Below, one piece after another: positions 1 to 8,843 of a stretch of 64,000 bases of DNA. Position numbers and translations under genes: made by a program. Source of the DNA: Flagellimonas alvinocaridis (GTDB taxonomy: Bacteria > Bacteroidota > Bacteroidia > Flavobacteriales > Flavobacteriaceae); contig NZ_SNTZ01000006.1 in the NCBI RefSeq assembly GCF_004916895.1, positions 1-64,000 on the forward strand, read 5' to 3'. The notes beneath the pieces are model-generated. The model was not told the DNA's origin and made no database searches. It saw only the letters and a program-made list of their open reading frames with translations. Numbering within the stretch: position 1 is the first letter of the stretch; every line of letters starts with the position of its first letter.

Positions 1-51
1 TTTAACAAAAAAAGCACTTAGACTTTTTACAGATAGATCTAATCTAAAGGT

Positions 52-141
52 GGTCCACTTTGGCCCGGCGCGGGTGGGTCACTTTCGTCCGGCCAGCTAT
101 GGTCACTTTAACCCGGCGAGGGTGGTATACTATGTCCGGCG
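52..141. repeat. Tandem ~24-bp repeats, IS21-like element end
   Basis: About four imperfect copies of a 24-bp unit begin near 53, 77, 101 and 125. The first three share a core GGTC(C)ACTTT followed by a CCGGC block; the fourth is degenerate. Read as protein they give four octapeptides (VHFGPARV, GHFRPASY, GHFNPARV, VYYVRRFQ), but the short reading frame is a by-product of the 24-bp period and has no other coding sign. Arrays of such short repeats just inside the tips are a known feature of IS21-family elements, including those of Bacteroidota. No istA or istB lies inside the window, so the body would lie to the left of position 1, or this is a remnant. The outer tip could not be placed. Confidence 0.5.
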
Positions 142-254
142 TTTCCAAGTTAGCTACAAATCTGGTCAACACTTTTTGATTTTTCAAATTGTTATCCGAT
201 TTGTTGACGTTTTTAATCAAAACATATCAATTCTTATGATATTCTTAAAAACAG

Positions 255-288
255 AAAAACCTGTAAATCATACGATTAACAGGTTTTT
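255..288. terminator. Terminator downstream of the tRNA pair
   Basis: AAAAACCTGT (255-264) and ACAGGTTTTT (279-288) are perfect inverted repeats, and AATC/GATT extend the stem inward. The stem is A/T-flanked on both sides, so it can work in both directions. On the minus strand it lies just after the tRNA-Ser and tRNA-Pro genes and would end their transcript. It also separates them from the repeat region to the left. Confidence 0.75.
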
Positions 289-312
289 GTTATAGATTGA
301 TACTATAATTTG

Positions 313-387
313 TCGGGGTGGCAGGATTCGAACCTGCGACCTCCTGCTCCCAAAGCAGGCGCGATAACCGGGCTACGCTACACCCCG
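313..387 (-). tRNA. tRNA-Pro (anticodon TGG)
   Basis: On the minus strand a full cloverleaf is visible. The acceptor stem is CGGGGTG with CACCCCG, the T-arm contains GGTTCGAATCC, and the anticodon loop TTTGGGA has anticodon TGG between CTGCT and AGCAG. Discriminator A is at 313. CCA is not encoded, as the bases read on are CA only. It lies about 33 bp downstream of tRNA-Ser and probably shares its transcript. Confidence 0.96.
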
Positions 388-420
388 AACATAATTTAAT
401 TCCAAATACTTAGGAAAAAG

Positions 421-504
421 CGGAGAGACTGGGACTCGAACCCAGGCGACAGTTACCCGCCGACAGATTAGCAATCTGCTCCGTTACCACTCCGGCACCT
501 CTCC
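421..504 (-). tRNA. tRNA-Ser (anticodon GCT)
   Basis: On the minus strand, acceptor GGAGAGG pairs with TCTCTCC and the discriminator is G. The anticodon loop TTGCTAA gives anticodon GCT, which reads AGC/AGU. A long variable arm, as expected for the class II tRNA-Ser, and the T-loop GGTTCGAGTCC type sequence are present. A good promoter lies upstream at 544-574. Confidence 0.95.
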
Positions 505-543
505 CAATACTTCTTATGAACTTGCACTCTAAAAATGCGGATG

Positions 544-574
544 CAAATGTACCTTTTCATCCGAAAGAACGCAA
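544..574 (-). promoter_or_regulatory. Bacteroidota-type promoter for the tRNA pair
   Basis: Read on the minus strand: TTGC (571-574), 19-nt spacer, TACATTTG (544-551). This matches the Bacteroidota primary sigma pattern TTTG-N19-TAnnTTTG, with one mismatch in the upstream box. It is about 40 bp upstream of tRNA-Ser. Confidence 0.7.
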
Positions 575-616
575 CTATTTTCCGTTTTTTTTAATTAGGA
601 ACTGATTTTATGAACA

Positions 617-2653
617 TTACTCTGGATACTCAACCCGTAGATGGTAGATATTGGTCAGTTTTTGCTTCAATACTTTCTTGACCATCTCTATTTCCTTTAG
701 GGTGATATTGGCATTTAAAAATTGGTTGGCCTGCATCTGTCCCTTCACTATTTTCTCCACAAATTCATCAATTACCAAAAAAGTTGGGTTCTTCAAACTC
801 TTGGAGGCTGCCTCAACGGCATCTGACATCATTAAAATGGCGGTTTCTTTTGAAAATGGAATTGGACCCGGATACCTAAAGTCGTTTTCATCTACTTCCG
901 CCTCCATCTCCTGCTGTTTCTTATAGAAATAGTATACCAATGTGGTGCCATGATGGGTTCTGATAAAATCTATGATTCTATCGGGTAGATTGTTCCTTCT
1001 TGCAATTTCAATTCCCTGGATCACATGATCAATTATAATTTTGGCGCTCTCGCGAGGTGGCAGGTCATCATGTGGGTTAACATTGGTCACCTGATTCTCT
1101 GTAAAGAACGTTGGCTTCTCCATCTTGCCAACATCATGATAAAGGGCTCCAACCCTAACCAGCATGGCATTGGCTCCTATCTCATTGGCTGCTGCTTCGG
1201 CCAAGTTGGCCACCTGTAAAGAATGGTGAAAAGTTCCTGGGGCCTTGTCTGAAAGTTCTTTTAACAGTTTAGAATTAGTGTCTGAAAGCTCTAATAGGGA
1301 AACATCGGATATTAGCCCAAACAATTTTTCAAACATATAGATAAGAGGCTGTGCAAAAAGTGTCAATAGTCCATTTAATACAAATACCCCAAACAATATC
1401 CATTCTATGTTCTCAAGGTTTCCTTCGTGAATGGCATGGAATGCAAAATAACCTATGATATAAATCAAGGTAATCTGCCCTACGGATATGAACAAATTAG
1501 CCCGTTTATACAGTTCGGATGCCGTTAAAATGGTAACTATACCTGCTATGGTCTGCAAAAAAATATACTCGAAGCTATTGGGCACCACAAAACCAAGAAT
1601 CAATACGGTGAGTACATGTACAAAGAGTCCCAACCTCGCATCAAAAAAATTCTTGAGTACCAAAGGAAGAATACACAATGGTACTCCATACACATAACTC
1701 TCATTGTTCTTTACCATTAACGTAGTGGCAAGGACCATGAGCAATATGTTGAAAAAGATGAAAGTTACTTTATTGTTGTTCTTAAAAATTTCATTTCTGT
1801 ACCGCTTTAAAAACAGGAACAACATAATAAGCACCAAGGCCACCAATATAGTGTAACCCAAAATGATATAATAATAGTTATTCCCTCTCCATAATTCGGA
1901 CTCATATTCCTCTTTTAAGGAATTAAGTATCTTAAAATTTTCAGCTTCAACAACCTCTCCCTTAGCTATGATCAATCTGCCTTGGGACACTTCCCCCCTA
2001 GTATATGAAATTCTTGACAGCTCTTGTTCCAAAGCACTTTCCGTAAGCGCTTCATCATAAAAAAGGTTGATTCTCAAGCTGGTTTGTATTACACTTTCCA
2101 ACCCAATCCTGTTTTCAATAGCGCTATGTGATAGTTCTGCGGAGACACGCCTTTTTGCACTTTCCAAATCAAGAAAATCACTGGGAGCTACCGGAACGGC
2201 TTCATTGTTTCTTACCACTATAATGGAGTTGGAACCAGGATGGTTTTCAAATACCCCAAGCGAGTATATGTTGTCAATGACATCCATACCTATTTTAAGG
2301 GCATCACGCTGTTGCCTTGCTGTGAAAGTATTGGTGGCAAACCATTGCTCCAACCCTTTTTGTACATCATTCTTTACGGTTGTAACAATAGACCCATCAA
2401 AAGTATAATAATCAGTTTTGCTATTGCGGATGGAAAGTTGTTCTTGGGCAATCTCTTCTTGGCTTTTCTTTATGGAGAAATCAATGGGTGCATATAAATT
2501 CTCGTACTGCCAAGGCTTGCCTTTTTGAAACTCGTACTTAAACTTGCCTCCTTTTGGGAAAAAGAAGACAATCAACGCTACAGATATTAGATATAGAAAA
2601 TACTTGTAGGCAAGTGATTGATGTTTATATACATTGTCCAAAGCTTTTCCCAT
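617..2653 (-). CDS. PgpH-type 7TM HD-domain phosphohydrolase
   Basis: A 678-residue inner-membrane protein of the 7TMR-HD family. Its layout is an N-terminal membrane segment (about residues 13-30), a large extracytoplasmic domain, a run of membrane helices in the middle third, and a C-terminal cytoplasmic HD domain with metal-binding H506-D507 in the YHDVGK motif. Characterised relatives (PgpH) hydrolyse cyclic di-AMP, so that activity is inferred. The open frame runs upstream to 2929, but that part overlaps the divergent thiolase and does not look like protein. I chose ATG 2653 (MGKALDNVY), just before the conserved KHQSL...FPKGGKFKYEF region; ATG 2671 is possible. It is divergent from the thiolase with about 112 bp between starts. 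Confidence 0.9.
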   Translation of the reverse strand: MGKALDNVYKHQSLAYKYFLYLISVALIVFFFPKGGKFKYEFQKGKPWQYENLYAPIDFSIKKSQEEIAQEQLSIRNSKTDYYTFDGSIVTTVKNDVQKGLEQWFATNTFTARQQRDALKIGMDVIDNIYSLGVFENHPGSNSIIVVRNNEAVPVAPSDFLDLESAKRRVSAELSHSAIENRIGLESVIQTSLRINLFYDEALTESALEQELSRISYTRGEVSQGRLIIAKGEVVEAENFKILNSLKEEYESELWRGNNYYYIILGYTILVALVLIMLFLFLKRYRNEIFKNNNKVTFIFFNILLMVLATTLMVKNNESYVYGVPLCILPLVLKNFFDARLGLFVHVLTVLILGFVVPNSFEYIFLQTIAGIVTILTASELYKRANLFISVGQITLIYIIGYFAFHAIHEGNLENIEWILFGVFVLNGLLTLFAQPLIYMFEKLFGLISDVSLLELSDTNSKLLKELSDKAPGTFHHSLQVANLAEAAANEIGANAMLVRVGALYHDVGKMEKPTFFTENQVTNVNPHDDLPPRESAKIIIDHVIQGIEIARRNNLPDRIIDFIRTHHGTTLVYYFYKKQQEMEAEVDENDFRYPGPIPFSKETAILMMSDAVEAASKSLKNPTFLVIDEFVEKIVKGQMQANQFLNANITLKEIEMVKKVLKQKLTNIYHLRVEYPE

Positions 2654-2765
2654 TCCGAATACTGTTATCATCAAAAATAGAAAATATAAATTAAGGAAAA
2701 CGACACCAAGTCGACTTAAACCTTTGGATTTAATTTTAGTATTTTCGTAACCTAATAATGCACAT

Positions 2766-3941
2766 ATGAACAAAGTTGTAATCGTTTCAGCTGCAAGGAC
2801 GCCTATAGGAAGTTTTATGGGAGCCTTGTCCACTATACCAGCACCCAAATTAGGCGCCGTAGCCATTAAAGGCGCTTTGGATAAGATTGGCTTGGCCCCG
2901 GAAAAGGTCGAAGAAGTTTTGATGGGCAATGTAGTACAAGCTGGAACAGGACAAGCTCCGGCAAGACAAGCAGCCCTTTATGCAGGTATTCCGAACACGG
3001 TTCCTTGCACCACTGTAAATAAAGTGTGCTCTTCAGGAATGAAAGCCATTATGCAAGGAGCCCAATCCATTGCTTTGGGAGAAAATTCCATTGTTGTGGC
3101 CGGTGGCATGGAGAACATGAGCCTTATTCCCCATTATGCTTACATGAGAAATGGACTGAAATTTGGCCCAGCCACCATGGTTGATGGCATGCAAAAAGAT
3201 GGCCTTGTGGATGCTTACGACCAAAATGCCATGGGCGTTTGTGCAGATGCCTGCGCTGCTAAATATGATTTTAGCAGGGAAGACCAAGACGCTTTTGCCG
3301 TACAATCCTATCAAAGGTCGGCAGAAGCTTGGAAAGCAGGCAAATTCAAGAATGAAGTAGTTCCCGTGGAAGTACCCCAACGCAGAGGTGAACCTGTCAT
3401 TGTGGATCAGGATGAAGAATATACAAACGTAAAAATTGATAAAATACCCGCATTACGACCAGCTTTTACCAAAGATGGTACTGTGACTGCCGCAAATGCA
3501 TCCACCATTAATGATGGTGCCGCCGCCGTGGTACTCATGAGTGAAGAGAAAGCCAAAGAATTAGGGTTACAACCGTTGGCATATATCAAAAGTTATGCAG
3601 ATGCCGCCCAAGAACCTGAATGGTTCACCACAGCTCCCGCAAAAGCACTGCCAAAAGCACTGGACCGTGCCGGGATTACCATGGGTGATATTGACTTTTT
3701 TGAGTTCAATGAAGCCTTCTCCGTGGTCGGTCTGGCAAACATGAAAATCTTGGGGCTAAACGATTCCAACGTTAATGTGAATGGCGGTGCGGTTTCATTG
3801 GGCCATCCTTTAGGATGTTCTGGAGCTAGGATTACCATTACGCTCCTCAATGTCCTTGAGCAGAATAATGCAAAATTAGGCGCAGCTGCCATTTGTAACG
3901 GTGGTGGAGGTGCTTCTGCCATAGTTTTGGAAAGAATTTAG
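2766..3941 (+). CDS. Acetyl-CoA C-acetyltransferase (thiolase)
   Basis: A 391-residue thiolase of the biosynthetic/degradative acetoacetyl-CoA type, which reversibly condenses two acetyl-CoA or cleaves 3-ketoacyl-CoA. It has the usual family length and all catalytic residues: nucleophile C88 in NKVCSSGMKA, H347 in GHPLGCSGAR and C377 in CNGGGG. The ATG at 2766 begins directly with the conserved MNKVVIVSAARTPIG block. The cytoplasmic substrate range cannot be told from sequence. The next gene, an NlpC/P60-like protein, starts 20 bp downstream and may be co-transcribed, as this order is common in flavobacteria. Confidence 0.95.
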   Translation: MNKVVIVSAARTPIGSFMGALSTIPAPKLGAVAIKGALDKIGLAPEKVEEVLMGNVVQAGTGQAPARQAALYAGIPNTVPCTTVNKVCSSGMKAIMQGAQSIALGENSIVVAGGMENMSLIPHYAYMRNGLKFGPATMVDGMQKDGLVDAYDQNAMGVCADACAAKYDFSREDQDAFAVQSYQRSAEAWKAGKFKNEVVPVEVPQRRGEPVIVDQDEEYTNVKIDKIPALRPAFTKDGTVTAANASTINDGAAAVVLMSEEKAKELGLQPLAYIKSYADAAQEPEWFTTAPAKALPKALDRAGITMGDIDFFEFNEAFSVVGLANMKILGLNDSNVNVNGGAVSLGHPLGCSGARITITLLNVLEQNNAKLGAAAICNGGGGASAIVLERI

Positions 3942-3961
3942 ACATCCTATATCATCAATAA

Positions 3962-4714
3962 ATGCAATATGGAATTTGCCCACTGAGCATCGTTGCCATC
4001 CGGACACTTCCCGAAGATCATTCCGAAATGATTTCCCAAGTATTGTACGGGGAACATTTTAAAGTTTTGGAATATCGAAAAAAATGGAGCAGGATCAGAG
4101 TGGCCCATGATAAATGTGAGGGATGGATTTTCAACAATCAATATAAATTGATTTCTGAGGAGGTATATGTTGAAATGGACCAAAGAATCAGTCAAATGAT
4201 TTCTTCTGACATTGTCTCCCACGTCTGTACTGAAGATGGCATGCTACTCCCCATCGTATTAGGTTCCACGGTATCATCAACAGCACTCTTAAACCATACC
4301 TTTGAGGGGAGTTTTATTGAAGGGAAAAACCAAAAAAGCGAATTGATAGACATTGCCTTTCTCTACCTAAAAGCTCCTTATCAATGTGGCGGTAAAACTC
4401 CATTTGGTATAGATAGTTCTGGTTTTACCCAAATGGTTTACAAAATTAATGGTGTGACATTGAGTAGGGATGCTGAAGGTCAATCCAAACAAGGTGAAGC
4501 CCTGAGCTTTATTGAAGAGAGCGAACCTGGCGACCTTGCCTTTTTTGACAATAATGAAGGGGTTATTGATCATGTTGGAATTATTTTAAAGGACAACTAT
4601 ATTATCCATTCCAATGGCCATGTCCGAATTGATCGTTTGGACCACACGGGAATTTTCAATACCGAAGAAAAACTATACACCCATAAACTTCGGGTCATTA
4701 AAAAAATTATCTAA
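3962..4714 (+). CDS. NlpC/P60-like (C40) protein with Cys-to-Ser at the active site
   Basis: A 250-residue protein with two SH3-like regions (about residues 1-65 and 80-115) followed by an NlpC/P60 domain (about 130-245). Active family members are cell-wall gamma-D-glutamyl-diamino acid peptidases. The His motif DHVGII (H204) and the downstream IIHSNGH are intact. At the catalytic Cys position, normally in a GxDCSGF-type motif, the codon is AGT (4415-4417), giving GIDSSGF with S152. The preceding motif, usually WGG, reads CGG (C142). No signal peptide is evident. It may be a non-catalytic binding protein, or use C142, or reflect one base change. The call as a family member is firm; activity is doubtful. 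Confidence 0.85.
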   Translation: MQYGICPLSIVAIRTLPEDHSEMISQVLYGEHFKVLEYRKKWSRIRVAHDKCEGWIFNNQYKLISEEVYVEMDQRISQMISSDIVSHVCTEDGMLLPIVLGSTVSSTALLNHTFEGSFIEGKNQKSELIDIAFLYLKAPYQCGGKTPFGIDSSGFTQMVYKINGVTLSRDAEGQSKQGEALSFIEESEPGDLAFFDNNEGVIDHVGIILKDNYIIHSNGHVRIDRLDHTGIFNTEEKLYTHKLRVIKKII

Positions 4715-4720
4715 CAAAAA

Positions 4721-4741
4721 AAGGGACCAAATTGGTCCCTT
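4721..4741. terminator. Bidirectional terminator
   Basis: AAGGGACCAA (4721-4730), one centre base, then TTGGTCCCTT (4732-4741). It is a perfect inverted repeat with A-rich sequence on the left and T-rich on the right. It sits between the convergent NlpC/P60-like and TPR genes and can serve both. Confidence 0.85.
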
Positions 4742-4763
4742 TCTATTTTTATCAAGAGCTGTA

Positions 4764-6026
4764 TTACTCGCCCAAGAGCTTTTTAATTCTCATAAAGTTA
4801 TCGGTATCTCCCAAGGCTCCGTAAATATTCTTCAACTGGGAAAGAATACTTTGGTTATCGGGATTGGTTTTTACCGCATTTTCCAAAACTGTGGCACCTT
4901 CCAAGAACAAGCTGTCTTTTTTATCTTTAAGTTGATCGTACTTGGTAATATCCGCTTTTGAGCTTCCAAGTGCGTTCATTTCATCAATAAGTCCGTTACC
5001 TTCATTCACATAGGTGGTAGAAAGGTTCAAAAGGGCATTGATATATCCTGGATCAATGGCCAAGGTCTTTTTGTAAGCATCCCTTGCTTCTTCCAAGTTG
5101 CCTTGTTCCATATTGATTACCCCAATGTTGTACAACAAATCGGGGTTGTCAGGTTCCATTTCTGAAGCTTTGGCCATCAATTCCTTGAACTTATCCTTAT
5201 CTCCCATGGAGTAATAAAGGTTGGCCTCTCCCAACACCAAGTTCACATCGTCTGGGTTTTCAGACCTAGCATCAGAATAAGCAGCAAGTGCTTTTTCATT
5301 ATCTCCCAATTGCTGATAGATTAGAGCAATATTCTTTACGATCTCCGGTTTTTTGGAAGGACTTCTTTCCTCGTTTGGATCTTTGTGGGTACCTGCCTTT
5401 ACATACAGGTCACGGGTACTCTTGTCCATGGTTTCTACCTCACCGGACTCAACATTCACTGCGGTGTAAGTAACTCCACTACCATCATAATCCAACTCTT
5501 TCAATTCGTTATAATAGGTCAATGCGTTCTCATAATCTTGACCATTTACTGCGCTACTTGCAGCATAGTAAAGGTAGATGGTATCAGTTGGGCTGAGTTT
5601 ATAGCCTAGGTATAATTTTTCGGCAGCTTCAGTAAACTTTTGGTTATTATTGTCCTCTACAGCAGCATTTACCAAATCTCCGGTAATCTGTGCCAATTTC
5701 TGTCTTGCTACGGTGGCGTATTTTTCTTTACCACTGGCTTCTTCAACTGAAATTACCTTATTATAGGCATCAATGGCAGGTTGAAATGCAGTGGCATCCC
5801 CTTTTTGGGCCAAATCGGAATACACATTTCCTTTTAAGGCATAATACTGGGCCTGAAGTTTTTCATCGGCAGCATCAATTGTGGATGCAGCTCCCTCCAA
5901 AGCAGTCTTGGCACCTGCTGTATCTCCGCCTTTCAAAGCTTTTTCAGCTGCCTTGATCTCATCCTTTTGAGAGAATCCCATCACTGAAACCCCCATGGCA
6001 ATTAATATCAAAAATTTAGTCTTCAT
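4764..6026 (-). CDS. Secreted tetratricopeptide-repeat protein
   Basis: A 420-residue protein with an N-terminal signal peptide (MKTKFLILIAMGVSVMGFSQ, cleavage near residue 20), so it is exported to the periplasm. TPR units are clearest between about residues 230 and 340, with the typical LLYNIGVINMEQGNLEEA and ALLNLSTTYVNEG helices; the N-terminal third is also helical and A/K-rich. TPRs are protein-binding scaffolds and no catalytic motif is seen. The gene follows gyrA by 30 bp on the same strand and is probably co-transcribed with it, an arrangement that is common in flavobacteria. Its partner is unknown. Confidence 0.9.
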   Translation of the reverse strand: MKTKFLILIAMGVSVMGFSQKDEIKAAEKALKGGDTAGAKTALEGAASTIDAADEKLQAQYYALKGNVYSDLAQKGDATAFQPAIDAYNKVISVEEASGKEKYATVARQKLAQITGDLVNAAVEDNNNQKFTEAAEKLYLGYKLSPTDTIYLYYAASSAVNGQDYENALTYYNELKELDYDGSGVTYTAVNVESGEVETMDKSTRDLYVKAGTHKDPNEERSPSKKPEIVKNIALIYQQLGDNEKALAAYSDARSENPDDVNLVLGEANLYYSMGDKDKFKELMAKASEMEPDNPDLLYNIGVINMEQGNLEEARDAYKKTLAIDPGYINALLNLSTTYVNEGNGLIDEMNALGSSKADITKYDQLKDKKDSLFLEGATVLENAVKTNPDNQSILSQLKNIYGALGDTDNFMRIKKLLGE

Positions 6027-6056
6027 GTCAAAAATGTAATTATTTAGTGTTTATGA

Positions 6057-8585
6057 TTATTTATTTTCTTCATTCTCAGTATCAATAGCCGTGCCATCTT
6101 GCCCCTTGACCTCAATATCCATGATATCTGTATCATCCAAAGGATCATCTTCTTTCATCACTTTGGCCACTGCCGCTATGGAATCGGAATCCTTGAGATT
6201 TATAAGTCGGACACCTTGTGTGGCCCTTCCCATAACTCTTAGATCTTCAACACTCATTCTGATGGCAATGCCGGATTTGTTAATGATCATAAGGTCGTCT
6301 GTATCCGTAACATTCTTAATGGCCACAAGACCACCGGTCTTCTCTGTGATGGAAATGGTCTTGACCCCTTTTCCTCCTCTATTGGTTACCCTATAGTCTT
6401 CTATGGAAGATCGTTTTCCATAGCCATTTTCAGAAACGACCAAAATGTCATCTTCAAAATTGTGTACTGATACCATTCCGATTACCTCATCATTGTCATC
6501 AGCAAGGGTAATACCACGTACCCCAGATGCATTTCTACCCATGGGGCGAGTCTTTCCTTCCTCAAATCGGATGGCTTTTCCAGACTTTAAACCTAGGAAT
6601 ATCTGACTCGTTCCTGTGGTGAGTTTGGCTTCCAATAGCTCATCTCCATCACGAACGGTAATAGCATTGATTCCATTTTGACGCGGTCTTGAATATTGCT
6701 CCAAAGATGTTTTCTTGACCACACCTTTCTTGGTAGCCATAATCACATAGTGGCTGTTCACATAATCCTCATCCTTAAGATCTTGGGTACAGATAAAGGC
6801 CTTTACCTTATCCTCAGTTTCAATGTTGATAAGGTTCTGTATAGCCCTTCCCTTAGAGGTTCTGCTTCCTTCAGGGATTTCATAGACACGCATCCAGAAA
6901 CATTTTCCGTTTTGGGTAAAGAACAACATATATTGGTGGTTGGTACCTACAAACAAGTGTTCCAAGAAGTCTTCATTCCTAGTAGATGAAGCCTTTTGTC
7001 CAACACCTCCCCTATTTTGGGTCTTGTATTCGGTTAGCGGTGTTCTTTTGATATAACCAGCATGTGAAATGGTAATGACCACTTGCTCATCCGGAATCAT
7101 ATCCTCTATACTAAGGTCACCTCCCGCAAAATTGATTTCCGATCTTCTCTCGTCACCATATTTTTCCTTAACCTCAAGCAGTTCATCTTTGATGATCTGC
7201 ATTCTACGTTCTTTCTTGGCAAGAATATCCTTCAAATCCTCAATGGTCTTCAACAGCTCGGCATGCTCATCACGCAGTTTGTCCTGCTCCAGACCGGTAA
7301 GCTGACGTAAGCGCATCTCTACAATGGCCTTGGCCTGCACTTCACTGAGCTTGAACCGCTCCATTAAACTGTTTCGGGCCTCATCCACATTGGCAGAGCC
7401 ACGGATAATGGCAATTACCTCATCAATATTATCGGAAGCTATGATAAGACCTTCCAAGATATGGGCGCGGTCTTCGGCCTTTTTCAGCTCATAGGTAGTC
7501 CGGCGTACCACCACTTCATGTCTGTGCTCCACAAAATGATGGATGATTTCCTTAAGGTTCAACAACTGTGGCCTTCCTTTTACCAAGGCAATGTTGTTGA
7601 CACTAAAGGAAGATTGAAGTGCTGTATACTTGTACAGCATATTCAATACAATATTGGGAATTGCATCTCGCTTAAGGATATAAACGATACGCATCCCTTT
7701 TCTATCGGACTCATCCCTAATGGATGCTATACCCTCTATCTTCTTATCGTTAACCAAGTCGGCAGTCTTCTTGATCATATCTGCCTTGTTCACCTGGTAA
7801 GGGATTTCGGTGACAATAATGCATTCCCTTCCCTGAACTTCCTCAAAGTGGGCCTTGGCCCGCATTACTACACGACCTCTTCCAGTATGGAATGCTTCTT
7901 TGACACCATCATACCCATAAATGATTCCTCCTGTTGGAAAATCCGGGGCTTTAATGTGTGTTATAAGTTCATCGATTTCAATATCGCTGTTATCAATGTA
8001 AGCCACGGTCCCATCCACCACTTCGGAAAGGTTATGTGGAGGCATATTGGTAGCCATACCTACCGCAATACCTGAAGCTCCGTTTACCAATAGGTTTGGA
8101 ACCCGGGTTGGCAATACGGTTGGTTCTTGCAGCGAATCATCAAAATTGAGTTGGTGATCTACCGTGTCCTTATCTATATCCGCCAACATTTCGTCAGCGA
8201 TCTTTCGCATTCTGGCCTCGGTATATCGCATGGCCGCCGGACTATCTCCATCAACGGAACCAAAGTTACCTTGACCATCGATCAACATATACCTAAGACT
8301 CCATTCTTGGGCCATACGCACCATGGTATCGTAAACCGAAGTATCACCATGGGGGTGATACTTACCCAATACCTCTCCTACAATACGGGCCGATTTTTTA
8401 TGTGAACTGGTAGATCTGACCCCCAATTCGTGCATTCCAAAAAGCACTCTTCTGTGAACTGGTTTGAGTCCATCACGAACATCTGGCAGGGCACGTGACA
8501 CAATGACCGACATTGAATAATCAATGTAGGCAGATTTCATCTCATCCTCTATATTGATAGGAATTAACTTTTCTCCTTCCGCCAT
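6057..8585 (-). CDS. gyrA: DNA gyrase subunit A
   Basis: An 842-residue GyrA, the DNA breakage-reunion subunit of gyrase, which supercoils DNA with GyrB. The catalytic tyrosine is Y121 in [10 protein letters not shown]. The quinolone region reads [10 protein letters not shown] (D81, T82, D86); Thr at 82 is also the normal residue in some flavobacteria. The C-terminal beta-pinwheel contains GyrA-box-like motifs such as NRGGKG, followed by an acidic tail. The start ATG 8585 gives the conserved [18 protein letters not shown]-terminus. gyrB is not in the window. It is divergent from clpC and followed by the TPR gene. Confidence 0.98.
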   Translation of the reverse strand: MAEGEKLIPINIEDEMKSAYIDYSMSVIVSRALPDVRDGLKPVHRRVLFGMHELGVRSTSSHKKSARIVGEVLGKYHPHGDTSVYDTMVRMAQEWSLRYMLIDGQGNFGSVDGDSPAAMRYTEARMRKIADEMLADIDKDTVDHQLNFDDSLQEPTVLPTRVPNLLVNGASGIAVGMATNMPPHNLSEVVDGTVAYIDNSDIEIDELITHIKAPDFPTGGIIYGYDGVKEAFHTGRGRVVMRAKAHFEEVQGRECIIVTEIPYQVNKADMIKKTADLVNDKKIEGIASIRDESDRKGMRIVYILKRDAIPNIVLNMLYKYTALQSSFSVNNIALVKGRPQLLNLKEIIHHFVEHRHEVVVRRTTYELKKAEDRAHILEGLIIASDNIDEVIAIIRGSANVDEARNSLMERFKLSEVQAKAIVEMRLRQLTGLEQDKLRDEHAELLKTIEDLKDILAKKERRMQIIKDELLEVKEKYGDERRSEINFAGGDLSIEDMIPDEQVVITISHAGYIKRTPLTEYKTQNRGGVGQKASSTRNEDFLEHLFVGTNHQYMLFFTQNGKCFWMRVYEIPEGSRTSKGRAIQNLINIETEDKVKAFICTQDLKDEDYVNSHYVIMATKKGVVKKTSLEQYSRPRQNGINAITVRDGDELLEAKLTTGTSQIFLGLKSGKAIRFEEGKTRPMGRNASGVRGITLADDNDEVIGMVSVHNFEDDILVVSENGYGKRSSIEDYRVTNRGGKGVKTISITEKTGGLVAIKNVTDTDDLMIINKSGIAIRMSVEDLRVMGRATQGVRLINLKDSDSIAAVAKVMKEDDPLDDTDIMDIEVKGQDGTAIDTENEENK

Positions 8586-8624
8586 GCTAAAATCTTATAG
8601 TTTTTTGTGGTTAAAATATCATGG

Positions 8625-8653
8625 CAATATACGGAAAATAGGCCCTTTACAAA
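8625..8653 (-). promoter_or_regulatory. Probable gyrA promoter
   Basis: On the minus strand, TTTG (8650-8653), an 18-nt spacer and TATATTG (8625-8631) resemble the Bacteroidota promoter pattern. They lie about 40 bp upstream of the gyrA start codon. The downstream box is imperfect. Confidence 0.45.
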
Positions 8654-8843
8654 CAATAGGGGCTTACTTTATTAAAAAAATTATCAACAGTTCAATCTGT
8701 GTTCCGCTGTAGTGATAAACCTTTGTTAAACTGTTAAAAAATGGCCATTATTTCGACAATTACCTATAGTTTATCGATAATGGGTACGGTATTTGACCAC
8801 GGTAACGATACTTTTATTAATTTTAATTGCGAAAAAGAAAGGT

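Noticed and set aside
50..295. 81-codon frame over the terminal repeats
   Set aside because: The repeated octapeptide is a by-product of the 24-bp period; the rest runs through a terminator.
2654..2929. Upstream extension of the PgpH reading frame to 2929
   Set aside because: It overlaps the thiolase coding start in the opposite direction and has no family-like sequence; ATG 2653 fits the family N-terminus.
7461..8075. Long open frame opposite gyrA
   Set aside because: It is a shadow of the conserved gyrA coding sequence and resembles no protein.
8340..8420. Thr at GyrA position 82 as a quinolone-resistance mutation
   Set aside because: Thr at this position is the wild-type residue in some flavobacteria, so it is not evidence of resistance.
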